Shown one piece after another: positions 49,871-58,761 of a stretch of DNA of 64,000 nucleotides; within the stretch, counting starts at the first letter, position 1, and the number at the start of each line of letters is the position of its first letter. Made by a program: the position numbers and the translations under genes. Source of the stretch: Streptomyces sp. SID8374 (GTDB lineage: Bacteria > Actinomycetota > Actinomycetes > Streptomycetales > Streptomycetaceae); assembly GCF_009865135.1 (NCBI RefSeq), contig NZ_WWGH01000001.1, positions 5,022,001 through 5,086,000 on the forward strand. Direction: 5' to 3'. The notes below the pieces were generated by a model. That model did not search any database. It had not been told where the DNA came from and worked only from the letters and a program-made list of their open reading frames with translations.

Positions 49871-50323
49871 ATGACGACCACGACGAGGACGGCCCGCACA
49901 GGCATACGGGGGCTCAGGAGCCTCCGGGAGCGCCCCGGCCCCAGGAGTCCCCGGCGCCCGAGGAGGGATGACCGCGGGCAGACCTCGGTCGAGTTCCTGG
50001 GCATGACGCCCTTCATCATCCTGATCATGCTCGTGCTCTGGGAGTGCGCGCTGATCGGCTACACGTTCAGCCTCGCGGGCAACGCGGCGGACGTGGGCGC
50101 GCGCAAGGGGAGCGGAGCGGAGTACGGGGCCGAGGCGGCCTGCCGGGCGGGCGCGATGAAGGACCTGCCCGACGCCTGGTCCAAGAACGCCCAGGTCACC
50201 TGCGGCCGGGGCGGGGGCCTTTACGAGGCGACCGTACGGCTCAAGGTCCCGGTGCTGGTGCCCAGCCTGTTCAACCTCGACATCCCCATCAAGGGCGAAG
50301 CCGGATCGGCGCTGGAGGACTGA
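49871..50323 (+). CDS. TadE-like minor pilin (first)
   Basis: A 150-residue TadE-family protein. The N-terminal basic leader is unusually long (about 36 residues) and ends in DDRG/QTSVEFLGM, the class III signal with E at +5; the hydrophobic helix follows (TPFIILIMLVLWECALIGYTF). The mature domain has two cysteines (EAACRAG, VTCGRGG). Begins 4 bases after cpaE. It is exported by the Tad machine and cut by a prepilin peptidase. Confidence 0.85.
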   Translation: MTTTTRTARTGIRGLRSLRERPGPRSPRRPRRDDRGQTSVEFLGMTPFIILIMLVLWECALIGYTFSLAGNAADVGARKGSGAEYGAEAACRAGAMKDLPDAWSKNAQVTCGRGGGLYEATVRLKVPVLVPSLFNLDIPIKGEAGSALED

Positions 50324-50326
50324 GTG

Positions 50327-50716
50327 ATGACGACCATCCCGTACAGCGCATCGTCGAACACCCGGCAGGCGCGCCGGGACCGCGGCCAGGTCGCCATCGA
50401 GTACCTCGGCTTCCTCCCCCTCCTGCTCCTCGTCGCCATGGGTGCCCTCCAGCTCGGCCTCGCCGCGTACGCCGCCAACCAGGCGGGCACGGCCGCACGC
50501 GCCGGAGCCCGTACGGCCGCCAGCTACGACGCCCACGGCGACCCCCGGTCGACGGCCCGCAACGCGGTGAGCGACTGGCTGGGCGACGGCGGCTTCCGCT
50601 ACAGCCAGGGCGGCGGCCGGGACATCACCGCCACGGTCCAGGTCAAGGTCCCCTCCGTCGTGCCAGGGCTGGACGGCTGGTGGGCGAAGCGGAGCGCCAC
50701 GATGCCGCGCGAATAG
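50327..50716 (+). CDS. TadE-like minor pilin (second)
   Basis: A 129-residue TadE-family protein. Leader MTTIPYSASSNTRQARRDRG/QVAIEYLGF with E at +5, a hydrophobic helix (PLLLLVAMGALQLGLAAYAA) and a short beta-rich C-terminus. ATG 50327 is preferred; the GTG just before it (50324) is overlapped by the stop of the first TadE gene. Partner of the first TadE. Confidence 0.85.
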   Translation: MTTIPYSASSNTRQARRDRGQVAIEYLGFLPLLLLVAMGALQLGLAAYAANQAGTAARAGARTAASYDAHGDPRSTARNAVSDWLGDGGFRYSQGGGRDITATVQVKVPSVVPGLDGWWAKRSATMPRE

Positions 50717-50774
50717 CCGCCCCCAGGCCGACCGGAACCCCGCACCACCCGCGACACCGAGGAGAGTTACGCCG

Positions 50775-52112
50775 ATGAGCCTGCGGGCACGCATGACCGC
50801 CCCGGACGAGCAGGGCGGAGGACGGGAGGACGGCCACATGGTGGCCACCTACCGGGCCAAGCTGCTGGAGGAGATCGACCTCGCGGAGATGTCCTCGCTG
50901 GCCGCCGCCGACCGGCGGGCCCGTCTCGAGCGCGTACTCGGCCACATCATCAGCCGCGAGGGCCCGGTCCTCTCCACCGTGGAGCGCTCGCAGCTGATCC
51001 GGCGCGTCGTGGACGAGGCGCTCGGCCTCGGCATCCTGGAACCGCTCCTGGAGGACGCGTCGATCACCGAGATCATGGTGAACGGCCCCGACCAGATCTT
51101 CGTGGAGCGCAGCGGCAAGGTCGAACAGCTGCCCCTGCGCTTCGGCTCGCACGAGCAGCTGATGCAGACCATCGAACGCATCGTGTCGACCGTCAACCGC
51201 CGTGTGGACGAGTCGAATCCGATGGTCGACGCCCGGCTGCCCAGCGGCGAACGTGTCAACGTGATCATCCCGCCGCTCTCGCTGACCGGCGCCACGCTCA
51301 CCATCCGCCGCTTCCCCCGCTCCTTCACCCTCCAGGAGATGATCGGCTTCGGCTCGCTGGACGAGCAGATGCTGGTCCTGCTGGCCGGACTCGTCCAGGC
51401 CAAGCTCAACATCATCGTCTCGGGCGCGACCGGCACCGGGAAGACGACGCTGCTCAACGCCCTCTCCGGGCTGATCCCGAACACCGAGCGCATCGTGACC
51501 ATCGAGGACTCCGCCGAACTCCAGCTCCAGCAGAACCATGTGATCCGGCTGGAGTCCCGGCCGGCCAACGTCGAGGGCAAGGGCCAGATCACCATCCGCG
51601 ACCTGGTCCGCAACTCCCTGCGTATGCGCCCCGACCGCATCGTCGTCGGTGAGGTCCGCGGCGGCGAGTCCCTCGACATGCTCCAGGCGATGTCCACCGG
51701 CCACGACGGATCGCTCGCCACCGTCCACGCCAACAACGCCGAGGACGCGCTGATGCGTCTCCAGACCCTCGCCTCGATGTCCGAGGTGGAGATCCCCTTC
51801 GAGGCGCTGCACGACCAGATCAACAGCGCCGTCGACGTGATCGTCCAGCTGACCCGGCACGCCGACGGCACCAGGAAGATCACCGAGATCGCGGTCCTGG
51901 ACTCGCACGGCCGCGACCCGTACCGGATCGTCACGGTGGCCCGGTTCAACGCACAGCCGATGGCGTCGGACGGCCGGATCTACGGCCGGTTCCAGTACCT
52001 GCCGCTGCCCCGCAAGATCGCCGACCGTCTGTACATGGCGAGCCAGCCCGTCCCGCAGGCGTTCGGCATCGCGGTCCACGCCGAACAGCTCGCCACCCGA
52101 GAGGCCAACTAG
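50775..52112 (+). CDS. tadA: Tad secretion ATPase TadA/CpaF
   Basis: A 445-residue type II/IV secretion ATPase that powers pilus assembly. Walker A GATGTGKTT (about 217-225), Walker B region RIVVGEVRGGE (about 286-296), the His box HDGSLATVHANN and the N-terminal VDARLPSGERVNV. Two candidate in-frame starts exist: ATG 50775 with GGAGAG upstream is used. In the order tadE-tadA-tadB-tadC, standard for Tad loci. Confidence 0.95.
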   Translation: MSLRARMTAPDEQGGGREDGHMVATYRAKLLEEIDLAEMSSLAAADRRARLERVLGHIISREGPVLSTVERSQLIRRVVDEALGLGILEPLLEDASITEIMVNGPDQIFVERSGKVEQLPLRFGSHEQLMQTIERIVSTVNRRVDESNPMVDARLPSGERVNVIIPPLSLTGATLTIRRFPRSFTLQEMIGFGSLDEQMLVLLAGLVQAKLNIIVSGATGTGKTTLLNALSGLIPNTERIVTIEDSAELQLQQNHVIRLESRPANVEGKGQITIRDLVRNSLRMRPDRIVVGEVRGGESLDMLQAMSTGHDGSLATVHANNAEDALMRLQTLASMSEVEIPFEALHDQINSAVDVIVQLTRHADGTRKITEIAVLDSHGRDPYRIVTVARFNAQPMASDGRIYGRFQYLPLPRKIADRLYMASQPVPQAFGIAVHAEQLATREAN

Positions 52113-52122
52113 GTACCGAGCC

Positions 52123-53067
52123 ATGGACAACGTCAACCTCCCCCTGCTCACCGTCGGCGTCACCCTGATCGCCTGTGTGCTCGGCGTGATGGGCCTGTAC
52201 GCCTACTCCGGCGGCAAGGCCGACCGCGACGCGCTCGTGGAGCGGCTCTCCCATGTCGGCCAAATCCCCGAGACGGGCCGGCACCGCCGGTTCAAGGGCC
52301 TGGACCGCCGGCTGCGGGCCACCGCGCTCGGCCGGAAGCTGGAGCTGAAACTCGCGGCGACCGGCATGGAGCTCACCCCCGGCGAGTTCTTCGTCTACGC
52401 GCTCCTCGCGATGGCCGGGCTGTGGATGATCGCCTCGTCCATGCTCGCCGCCTTCTTCGGCCCGGTCGCCGCGCTGATCGGCCTCTGGGGCACCAACGCC
52501 TTCCTCAACTGGCAGCGTACGAAGCGCACCGAGCGGTTCATCAACCAACTCCCCGAACTCTCCCGCATCCTGGCCAACGCCACCCAGGCGGGATTGGCCC
52601 TGCGCACCGCGCTCTCCATGGCGGCGGAGGAGCTGGAGGACCCGGCGGGCGAGGAACTGGCGCGCGTGGCGAGGCGGTTGGCGGTGGGCGAATCCCTGGA
52701 CGAGGCGCTGAGCGAGCTGACGGACCGGCTCCCGTCCCGCGAACTCGTCGTGCTGGTAACCACCTTGGTCCTCTCCAACCGGGCGGGCGGTACGGTCGTC
52801 AGCTCGCTGCGCAACCTCACCGAGACCCTGGAGGAGCGCAAGGAGACCCGCCGCGAGGTCAAGACCCAGCTCTCCCAGGTCACCGTCACCGCCTACGCCG
52901 TACCGGCGTTCGGGATCGGCGCGATGCTCCTGATGAACGCGGTCATGCCCGGTGCCCTCGACCGTATGACCGGCGCGTTCATCGGCCAGGCCGCGGTGGT
53001 CGTGGCCATCGCCCTGTACGCGGTCGGGTTCGTGGTCATCCGCCGCCTCTCCCGTATCGACGTCTGA
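52123..53067 (+). CDS. tadB: Tad inner-membrane platform TadB
   Basis: A 314-residue membrane protein with a T2SSF (GspF) domain. TM near residues 6-27 and 88-120, cytosolic helical core (SRILANATQAGLALRTALSMAAEEL...LSELTDRLPSRELVVLVTTLVLSNRAGG) and C-terminal TM pair. It starts 11 bases after tadA and is followed by TadC. Confidence 0.92.
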   Translation: MDNVNLPLLTVGVTLIACVLGVMGLYAYSGGKADRDALVERLSHVGQIPETGRHRRFKGLDRRLRATALGRKLELKLAATGMELTPGEFFVYALLAMAGLWMIASSMLAAFFGPVAALIGLWGTNAFLNWQRTKRTERFINQLPELSRILANATQAGLALRTALSMAAEELEDPAGEELARVARRLAVGESLDEALSELTDRLPSRELVVLVTTLVLSNRAGGTVVSSLRNLTETLEERKETRREVKTQLSQVTVTAYAVPAFGIGAMLLMNAVMPGALDRMTGAFIGQAAVVVAIALYAVGFVVIRRLSRIDV

Positions 53068-53090
53068 CGCCAGGAAGGAAAGGGACGGAC

Positions 53091-53978
53091 ATGGACCTGC
53101 TGCTCGCCCTGGTCGTCGGCCTCGCCGTCTACGGGGCCATCCACGGCATCCGGATGTACCGGGCCGACGCCAAGCTCCCCGGCGACCTCGCCATCGCCCT
53201 GGAATCCGGCTCCTCGCGCACCGGCGCGGTGGGCTCCGGCATCGACCGGCTCGGCATCCGCTGGGCCCCGATGGTGCTGCGGATGATGGGCCCGAAGGCG
53301 GTCAACAAGAAGCGCCGCCAGATCGACCTGGCCGGAAACCCGGGCGGCCTCACCATCGACCGTTACGCCGCCCGCCGCGCGGTCTACGGAGCACTGGGCC
53401 TCCTCGGCGCCTTCTCCATGCTCCTCCAGGGCCAGTTGTTCCTGGCTCTCCTCATGATCGCGTTCGGCCTGTTCTGGGTCGAGGCGGGCATCTGGTCGGC
53501 GGTCCGGGTCCGCCGCGAGCACATCGAACGCACCCTCCCGGACTTCCTCGACGTCCTCGCCGTCGTCGTCTCCGCCGGACTCGGCTTCCGGCAGGCGCTG
53601 GACCGGGTGGCGGAGAAGTACGAGGGCCCCTGGTCCGACGAACTCCGCATCACCCTGCGCCAGATGGACATGGGCGTCAGCCGCCGCCAGGCCTTCGAGG
53701 AGCTGCGCAGGCGCAACGACTCGGAGCAGGTCGCGATGTTCGTCACCACGCTCCAGCAGGGCGAGGAGCTGGGCGCGCCCATCGTCGAGACGCTCATCCA
53801 GATCGCCAACGACATGCGCCGCACCGACGCCCAGAACGCCCGCCGCAAGGCCGCCAAGGCGGTCCCGAAGGCGACGTTCGCGGTGACGACGTTCCTGCTG
53901 CCCGGCACGCTCGTCCTCCTCACGGTCGGGTTCGTGTACGGGGCGAACGTCGACTTCTCGTTCGTGACGGGCGGCTGA
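53091..53978 (+). CDS. tadC: Tad inner-membrane platform TadC
   Basis: A 295-residue TadC/T2SSF protein. N-terminal TM (1-20), central segments YGALGLLGAFSMLLQGQLFLALLMIAFGLFW and a T2SSF core (RTLPDFLDVLAVVVSAGLGFRQALDRVAEKY...QVAMFVTTLQQGEELGAPIVETL). ATG 53091 with GGAAGGAAAGGGAC; the open frame to 52422 is shadow of tadB. Confidence 0.9.
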   Translation: MDLLLALVVGLAVYGAIHGIRMYRADAKLPGDLAIALESGSSRTGAVGSGIDRLGIRWAPMVLRMMGPKAVNKKRRQIDLAGNPGGLTIDRYAARRAVYGALGLLGAFSMLLQGQLFLALLMIAFGLFWVEAGIWSAVRVRREHIERTLPDFLDVLAVVVSAGLGFRQALDRVAEKYEGPWSDELRITLRQMDMGVSRRQAFEELRRRNDSEQVAMFVTTLQQGEELGAPIVETLIQIANDMRRTDAQNARRKAAKAVPKATFAVTTFLLPGTLVLLTVGFVYGANVDFSFVTGG

Positions 53979-54052
53979 CATGAACGGCCGGAGGGATGGG
54001 GACGACGGGGTCAGCGGAGTCTTACGGAGAACGGGACGGAGGTGACAGGAAC

Positions 54053-55417
54053 ATGGCATACCAACTGAGCGGTGCCCAGCCGGGCCTGACCGCCGACCTG
54101 ACCCGGGCCCACAGCGGCACCCCGGCCCGCCCGGCCTTCGCCATCCAGGTCAACGCCCTCCAAGCCATGTGCCGTCAGGTCTTCGGCTTCCGGCTGGCGA
54201 TGATCGCGATAGCGACCCCGTACGCCATCAGCCACACCGCCCCCGGCCTGCCCACCTGGTTCATCGGCTCGGCGGTCCTGGTCACCTTCATGGGCTCGTA
54301 CGTCCTGTTCCGCGACTGGGAACGCTTCGGCCCCGTCCTCCTGCGCCACCCCTGGCTGCTCGCCGTCGACGTGTTCTTCGGCTCGCTCCTGCTGATCACG
54401 GCGACCCCCGAGTCGACCCTCGCGTACGTCACCGTCTGCACCCCGCTGCTGGCGGGCCTCATCCACGGCTGGCGCGGGGCGGCGGTCTTCGCGGCGCTCC
54501 AGGTGGTGATCGTCTTCGGCGTGTACGCGAGCGTCCCGAAGCTGGAGGCGGGCGGGGCGACGGGGCTCCTCCTGCCCGGCTTCTGCGTGATCGCCGGAGC
54601 GGTCGGGGTGACCCTGCGCAACCTGCTCCTCCGCTTCGGGGAGGCCACGCAGGCGCTCACCGAGACCCGGGCGCGGCTGGCGGTGAACGAGGCGGTGGAG
54701 GCCGAACGCACCCGCCTGGCACGGGAGATGCACGACTCGGTCGCCAAGACCCTGCACGGCCTGGCCCTGGCCGCCGACGGCCTGGCCCGCTCGGCCGACC
54801 GGATGGACCCGCCGACGGTACGGCACCAGGCGGAGCTGGTCGCCCGCGCCGCGCGCCGGGCCGCCGCCGAGTCGCGGGAGCTGCTCACCGACCTGCGGCG
54901 CGAACAGGGCCTGGAGGGCGGCGTGGACATCGTGACGGAACTGGCGGCCCAGGCGGCGGACTTCACCGCCCGCCACCCGGTCACGGCCACGTTCCGCCGC
55001 CTCGCCGAGGACACCCCCGTCCCGCCCATCCCCCAGGCGGTGGCGCGCCAGCTCCTCACCGTCGCCTCGGAGGCCCTGGAGAACGCGCACCGCCACGCGG
55101 GCCCCACGTACCTGGTCGTCCTGGCCGGGGTGAAGGGCGATGTGCTGAGGGTGAGCGTGTACGACGACGGCCGCGGCCTCCCCGCCGGCACCACCCTGGA
55201 GAGCCTGCGCCTGGCGGGCCACTTCGGCCTGGTCGGCATGGTGGAGCGGGCGGCGTCGATCGGGGCCCGGATCCGGATCGGCCGGGGCAAGGCGGAGCGG
55301 GGGACGGAGGTACGGGTGGAGCTTCCGCTCGCCGCGCTGCCCCCTCCGCCACCACCACCGTTCGCGCCCGAACCGGCCCCGGACCCGCCACGCGTCCCCC
55401 ACCTGTCATCCCCGTGA
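54053..55417 (+). CDS. Sensor histidine kinase in the Tad operon
   Basis: A 454-residue NarL-type (HisKA_3) kinase. About five or six N-terminal TM segments (about 45-190), then the dimerisation helix with the phosphorylated histidine in REMHDSVAKTL (about H227) and the HATPase domain with EALENAHRHAG, DDGRGLP and GHFGLVGM. ATG 54053 follows GGAGGTGA. It is encoded between tadC and its response regulator, so the pair probably controls pilus expression or senses an envelope signal. Confidence 0.92.
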   Translation: MAYQLSGAQPGLTADLTRAHSGTPARPAFAIQVNALQAMCRQVFGFRLAMIAIATPYAISHTAPGLPTWFIGSAVLVTFMGSYVLFRDWERFGPVLLRHPWLLAVDVFFGSLLLITATPESTLAYVTVCTPLLAGLIHGWRGAAVFAALQVVIVFGVYASVPKLEAGGATGLLLPGFCVIAGAVGVTLRNLLLRFGEATQALTETRARLAVNEAVEAERTRLAREMHDSVAKTLHGLALAADGLARSADRMDPPTVRHQAELVARAARRAAAESRELLTDLRREQGLEGGVDIVTELAAQAADFTARHPVTATFRRLAEDTPVPPIPQAVARQLLTVASEALENAHRHAGPTYLVVLAGVKGDVLRVSVYDDGRGLPAGTTLESLRLAGHFGLVGMVERAASIGARIRIGRGKAERGTEVRVELPLAALPPPPPPPFAPEPAPDPPRVPHLSSP

Positions 55418-55461
55418 CCTCGGTCATCTCGTGATCCCCGACCCGAAGAGGAGGTCGCACC

Positions 55462-56340
55462 ATGCCGGACGACATCGTCGAACCAGCCACCCCGCACCCC
55501 GCGACCGGTCCCCCCACGCTGCCCCCCGCCCCCGCCACGGCCCGGCTCCGGGTGGTGGTGGCCGACGACAACCCCGTGGTCCGGGCGGGCCTGGGCGTCC
55601 TGCTCTCGGGCCGGGCCGACATCCAGGTCGTCGCGGAGGCGGCGGACGGCCGGGAGGCGTACGAGAAGACGCTGCACCACCGCCCGGACGTGGTCCTGCT
55701 GGACGTCCGCATGCCGGGCGTGGACGGCATCTCGGCGCTGCCGCACCTGGTGGGCATCGCCCCCGTACTCATGCTCACGTACAGCCGTGAGAGCGAGATC
55801 GTCCACGAGGCCCTGCGCCTGGGTGCGGGCGGCTACCTGGTGCACGGCGAGTTCACGGCGGACCAGCTGGTGCAGGCGGTACGGGACACGAGGAACGGCC
55901 GCGCCAACTTCACCGCCACGGCCGCCGACGCCCTGCTCGCCCACATGCGCCACGGCACGGTCCCGAACGCCGGCCCCCTGCCCGACGGCCTGGGCGCGGC
56001 ACTCACGACGGCGCCCGTCCACACGCCCTCACGACAGCGCGAACATTCCGAAAGCCTTTCGCAACTGCAACCTCTTGTGGGACAGTCTTCTGTAACCGGG
56101 GGGTCGGTCTCTCCCCCCAACAGGCAGCAGTACGGGCTGAGTTCGAGGGAGGTGGAGGTCATGGAGCTGATTGCGTCCGGAATGAGTAATCAGCAGATCG
56201 CCGCCACCTGCTTCATCAGCGAGAAGACCGTCAAGAACCACATCAACCGCATCTTCACCAAGCTCCACAGCACCAGCCGCAGCGAGGCGATAGCCCGCTG
56301 GCTCGGCACGGCACCCCGCGACCCCGGACGGCATCCATGA
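55462..56340 (+). CDS. NarL/LuxR-type response regulator in the Tad operon
   Basis: A 292-residue regulator. Receiver domain with ADDNPVVRAG and phosphorylation site D81 in LLDVRMPGVDG; linker of about 60 residues (unusually long, Ser/Gln-rich); LuxR HTH (about 228-285, LSSREVEVMELIASGMSNQQIAA..FISEKTVKNHINRIF). It follows the histidine kinase by 45 bases and precedes flp by about 205 bases, so it may drive flp. Confidence 0.92.
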   Translation: MPDDIVEPATPHPATGPPTLPPAPATARLRVVVADDNPVVRAGLGVLLSGRADIQVVAEAADGREAYEKTLHHRPDVVLLDVRMPGVDGISALPHLVGIAPVLMLTYSRESEIVHEALRLGAGGYLVHGEFTADQLVQAVRDTRNGRANFTATAADALLAHMRHGTVPNAGPLPDGLGAALTTAPVHTPSRQREHSESLSQLQPLVGQSSVTGGSVSPPNRQQYGLSSREVEVMELIASGMSNQQIAATCFISEKTVKNHINRIFTKLHSTSRSEAIARWLGTAPRDPGRHP

Positions 56341-56544
56341 CCGCCCGGAGGCCGAACGAGGGGGCCCAGAACAGCTTTTGGGCCCGGGAATGGGCCCACG
56401 GACCCTCTGGCCGTACGGGGGTTCCCTCCTATGTTTCTCACGTCGCCCCCGGCACCGGCCAGGAGGAAGCCGGTACCGGGGACGGCACCGCAGAAACGCC
56501 CGAGTCGGCCGGCAGGCGGTCGGCCGAACCAGGAGGGGAACACC

Positions 56545-56775
56545 ATGTCGAACTTCACCCTGAAGACCGGCGTCCGCGTCAACGGCTGGGCCAACACGGC
56601 GGTCAGCGCCATCCAGAAGCGTTACGCGGACAAGGACCGGGGGCAGACGGCGTTCGAGTACCTGGGCATCGTGCTGGTGGTCGTGGCGATCATCGGTGCC
56701 ATCGCGGCGTCCGGGATCGGCGGGAACATCTCGAGCCGTATCGACGGTCTGGTGACGTCCATCACCTCTGGCTGA
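56545..56775 (+). CDS. flp: Flp-type major pilin
   Basis: A 76-residue prepilin. Leader of about 32 residues ending KDRG, cleavage before QTAFEYLGIV with E at +5, then a hydrophobic helix (VLVVVAIIGAIAASGIG) and a short tail. ATG 56545 has AGGAGGGG. It ends one base into the next gene's start (TGATG). The major structural subunit of this pilus. Confidence 0.92.
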   Translation: MSNFTLKTGVRVNGWANTAVSAIQKRYADKDRGQTAFEYLGIVLVVVAIIGAIAASGIGGNISSRIDGLVTSITSG

Positions 56776-57383
56776 TGCGTACGCGCCAACGCGGCGACGC
56801 AGGGCAGGCCTTCCCCATCTACGTAGTGATGGTGGCGGGCCTGCTCTTCCTCGCGTTCGCCTTCTTCGCTGTCGGCAAGGCATCCGCTTTGCGCAACGGG
56901 TCCCAGGGAGCCGCCGACGCGGCCGCCCTGGCCGCCGCGCAACGCGCCCGCACCGAGATGGGGCCGGGCTTCATCGCCTCGCTCCCGGGCAACACGCTGG
57001 AGCTGTTCCTCGGCTCCCCGTTCGCACCGCCGTGCGCCGAGGCGGAGCGGCTGGCTTCCGCCAACCGTGCCGACAAGCGCGCCTGCTACCCGGTGTACGG
57101 CTATCTGCGCGACCGGATCACCGTCGAGGTCGAGGGACGCAAGCCGGTCGACTCGTCGGTCATCCCCGGTACGAAGAACACGTTCGCCAAGGCCAAGGCC
57201 ACCGCCCTGATCGAGTTCCGCTGCCCCGACTGGAAGGCCGTGGACTTCAACAGCGACGGTGTCCAGGACCTGTTCATTTTCACCTGCTCGAACGGCCGAG
57301 TGGTGGAAATAGCGCCGGGCAGCCCGCCGCCATGGTCCACAGTGAGCAAGATTCTCTTCGATGTGCGGTTGGTCGACCAGTGA
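56775..57383 (+). CDS. TadG-like/pseudopilin-type secreted protein
   Basis: A 202-residue protein whose N-terminus (MRTRQRGDAGQAFPIYVV, a hydrophobic helix to about residue 35) resembles TadG and the Rv3658-type Tad proteins: G/QAFP without the glutamate of pilins. The extracellular region has three cysteine pairs-to-be (PPCAEAE, KRACYP, FRCPDW, FTCSNG) and one NSDGVQD motif that recalls a calcium-binding repeat. It starts inside the flp stop and is followed by a lipoprotein gene. Confidence 0.85.
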   Translation: MRTRQRGDAGQAFPIYVVMVAGLLFLAFAFFAVGKASALRNGSQGAADAAALAAAQRARTEMGPGFIASLPGNTLELFLGSPFAPPCAEAERLASANRADKRACYPVYGYLRDRITVEVEGRKPVDSSVIPGTKNTFAKAKATALIEFRCPDWKAVDFNSDGVQDLFIFTCSNGRVVEIAPGSPPPWSTVSKILFDVRLVDQ

Positions 57384-57412
57384 CAGCGAACGACGAGTAG
57401 AGGAATCGGACC

Positions 57413-58033
57413 ATGAGCATTCGGCGGACCACGACGACCAGAAGGGCGATGACGGCCGTGACGGCGACGGCTGCCCTGGCCCTCGCCCTCACCGGCTGCG
57501 GCGACGACGGAGGCGATGCGCCCCAGGGCACGGGATCCACCGCCCCGTCCGCCCCGGCCAGCCCTTCGGAGACGGAGGACAAGGGCGAGCCGCAGCAGGA
57601 GGACACCGCGGCGGGCGAGAACGTGGACCCGAACGTGAAGCTCGCGGAGACGCAAGGCCAAGGCGGCCTCGTCCTGGTCATCAACGAGGTCAAGCGGGAC
57701 ACCGGCGGATTCCTCACGGTCCAGGGGGCGATCACCAACGAGGGGGACCAGGCGCGGACCACCTCGGCCTGGTCCGGTGCCGAGGTCAACATCGTCAACA
57801 AGAACCCCAACTCGGTCGCCGGGGCCACGCTCGTCGACAAGGTGGGCAAGAAGCGCTACTACGTTCTCCGGGACACGGACTCCCGGTGCCTGTGCACCAC
57901 GGCGATCACCTCGCTCGCCCCGGGCAAGACCGCCCCGATCTTCATGCAGTTCCCGGCCCCGCCGCAGTCCACCACCGAGGTCGACTTCAACCTCCCGACC
58001 TTCGCCACCACCTCGCTGAAGATTTCTGGGTGA
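57413..58033 (+). CDS. Putative lipoprotein of the Tad operon
   Basis: A 206-residue lipoprotein. N-terminal basic stretch (RRTTTTRR), hydrophobic core and lipobox ALTGC (about residues 27-31 with the cysteine at 31), then a low-complexity Asp/Gly/Ser/Pro spacer (about 32-68). The C-terminal domain (about 70-206) is beta-rich with a CLC motif (DSRCLCTTAI). No family is certain. Anchored on the outer face of the membrane near the pilus. Confidence 0.8.
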   Translation: MSIRRTTTTRRAMTAVTATAALALALTGCGDDGGDAPQGTGSTAPSAPASPSETEDKGEPQQEDTAAGENVDPNVKLAETQGQGGLVLVINEVKRDTGGFLTVQGAITNEGDQARTTSAWSGAEVNIVNKNPNSVAGATLVDKVGKKRYYVLRDTDSRCLCTTAITSLAPGKTAPIFMQFPAPPQSTTEVDFNLPTFATTSLKISG

Positions 58034-58041
58034 GTGCGGAC

Positions 58042-58689
58042 ATGAAGATCACCCGACGTTCCGGAGCGAGGCGGAACGCAGGACAGGCCGCCGCGGTCGT
58101 CCTGCTGTTCGCCGGAGTCACGTTGTGCGGTGTGGCACCGTCGTCGGCCGACGACGGACCGAGCGTTCCCCCCGGCACGCAGGCGAGTGCCGAGCCGCCC
58201 GTCGCCGTCGACCCCGCCGACCCCGACCTCAAGATGCCGGAGGGCGGCACACTCGCCCCCGGCCGGGTCCTCGACATCGTCCAGGTCGTCGAAGACCTCG
58301 GCGGCGAAGAACGCCGCGAGGACAGCAACGCCGACATCAAGTTCGCGCTCCAGGCCGAAGTCCTCTTCGGCAAGGACAGCGCGAAGCTGGGCGCGGCCGC
58401 CAACGCCCGTATCGCCGCCATCGCCGACGAGATCAAGAAGCAGAAGGCCACCAAGGTCCGCGTCTTCGGCTTCACCGACAACCTCGGCTCCTCCGCCCAC
58501 GGCGACGTCCTCTCCAAGCAGCGCGCCGACGCCGTGCACGGGGTGCTCTCCAAGCTGCTCGGCCCCACGATCACATACGAGATCCGGGGCTACGGCGAGC
58601 AGTACCCGATCGCCAGCAACAGCAACGAAGAGGGCCGGAAGAAGAACCGCCGCGTGGAGGTCTCCTTCCCGCGCGGCGAGGGTTCCTGA
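58042..58689 (+). CDS. OmpA-family C-terminal domain protein
   Basis: A 215-residue secreted protein with an OmpA-like peptidoglycan-binding domain (about 105-215: ALQAEVLFGKDSAKLGAAANARI, VRVFGFTDNLGSSAHGDVLSKQRADAVHGVL, IEGRGYGEQYPI-type and the final KKNRRVEVSF). The N-terminus has a signal peptide (AAVVLLFAGVTLCGVAPSSADD). ATG 58042; an in-frame GTG at 58030 overlapping the upstream stop is an alternative. Gram-positive OmpA-domain proteins probably hold the pilus base to the cell wall. Confidence 0.85.
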   Translation: MKITRRSGARRNAGQAAAVVLLFAGVTLCGVAPSSADDGPSVPPGTQASAEPPVAVDPADPDLKMPEGGTLAPGRVLDIVQVVEDLGGEERREDSNADIKFALQAEVLFGKDSAKLGAAANARIAAIADEIKKQKATKVRVFGFTDNLGSSAHGDVLSKQRADAVHGVLSKLLGPTITYEIRGYGEQYPIASNSNEEGRKKNRRVEVSFPRGEGS

Positions 58690-58715
58690 CCCCAGCCGGG
58701 AAACCCGCACGGCCA

Positions 58716-58754
58716 AGGGGCCGGCACCGCGACGTGATCGCGGTGCCGGCCCCT
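58716..58754. terminator. Bidirectional terminator between Tad operon and ABC pseudogene
   Basis: 17-bp perfect stem (arms 58716-58732 and 58738-58754, AGGGGCCGGCACCGCGA) with a five-base loop. Confidence 0.9.
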
Positions 58755-58761
58755 CCGGCCA

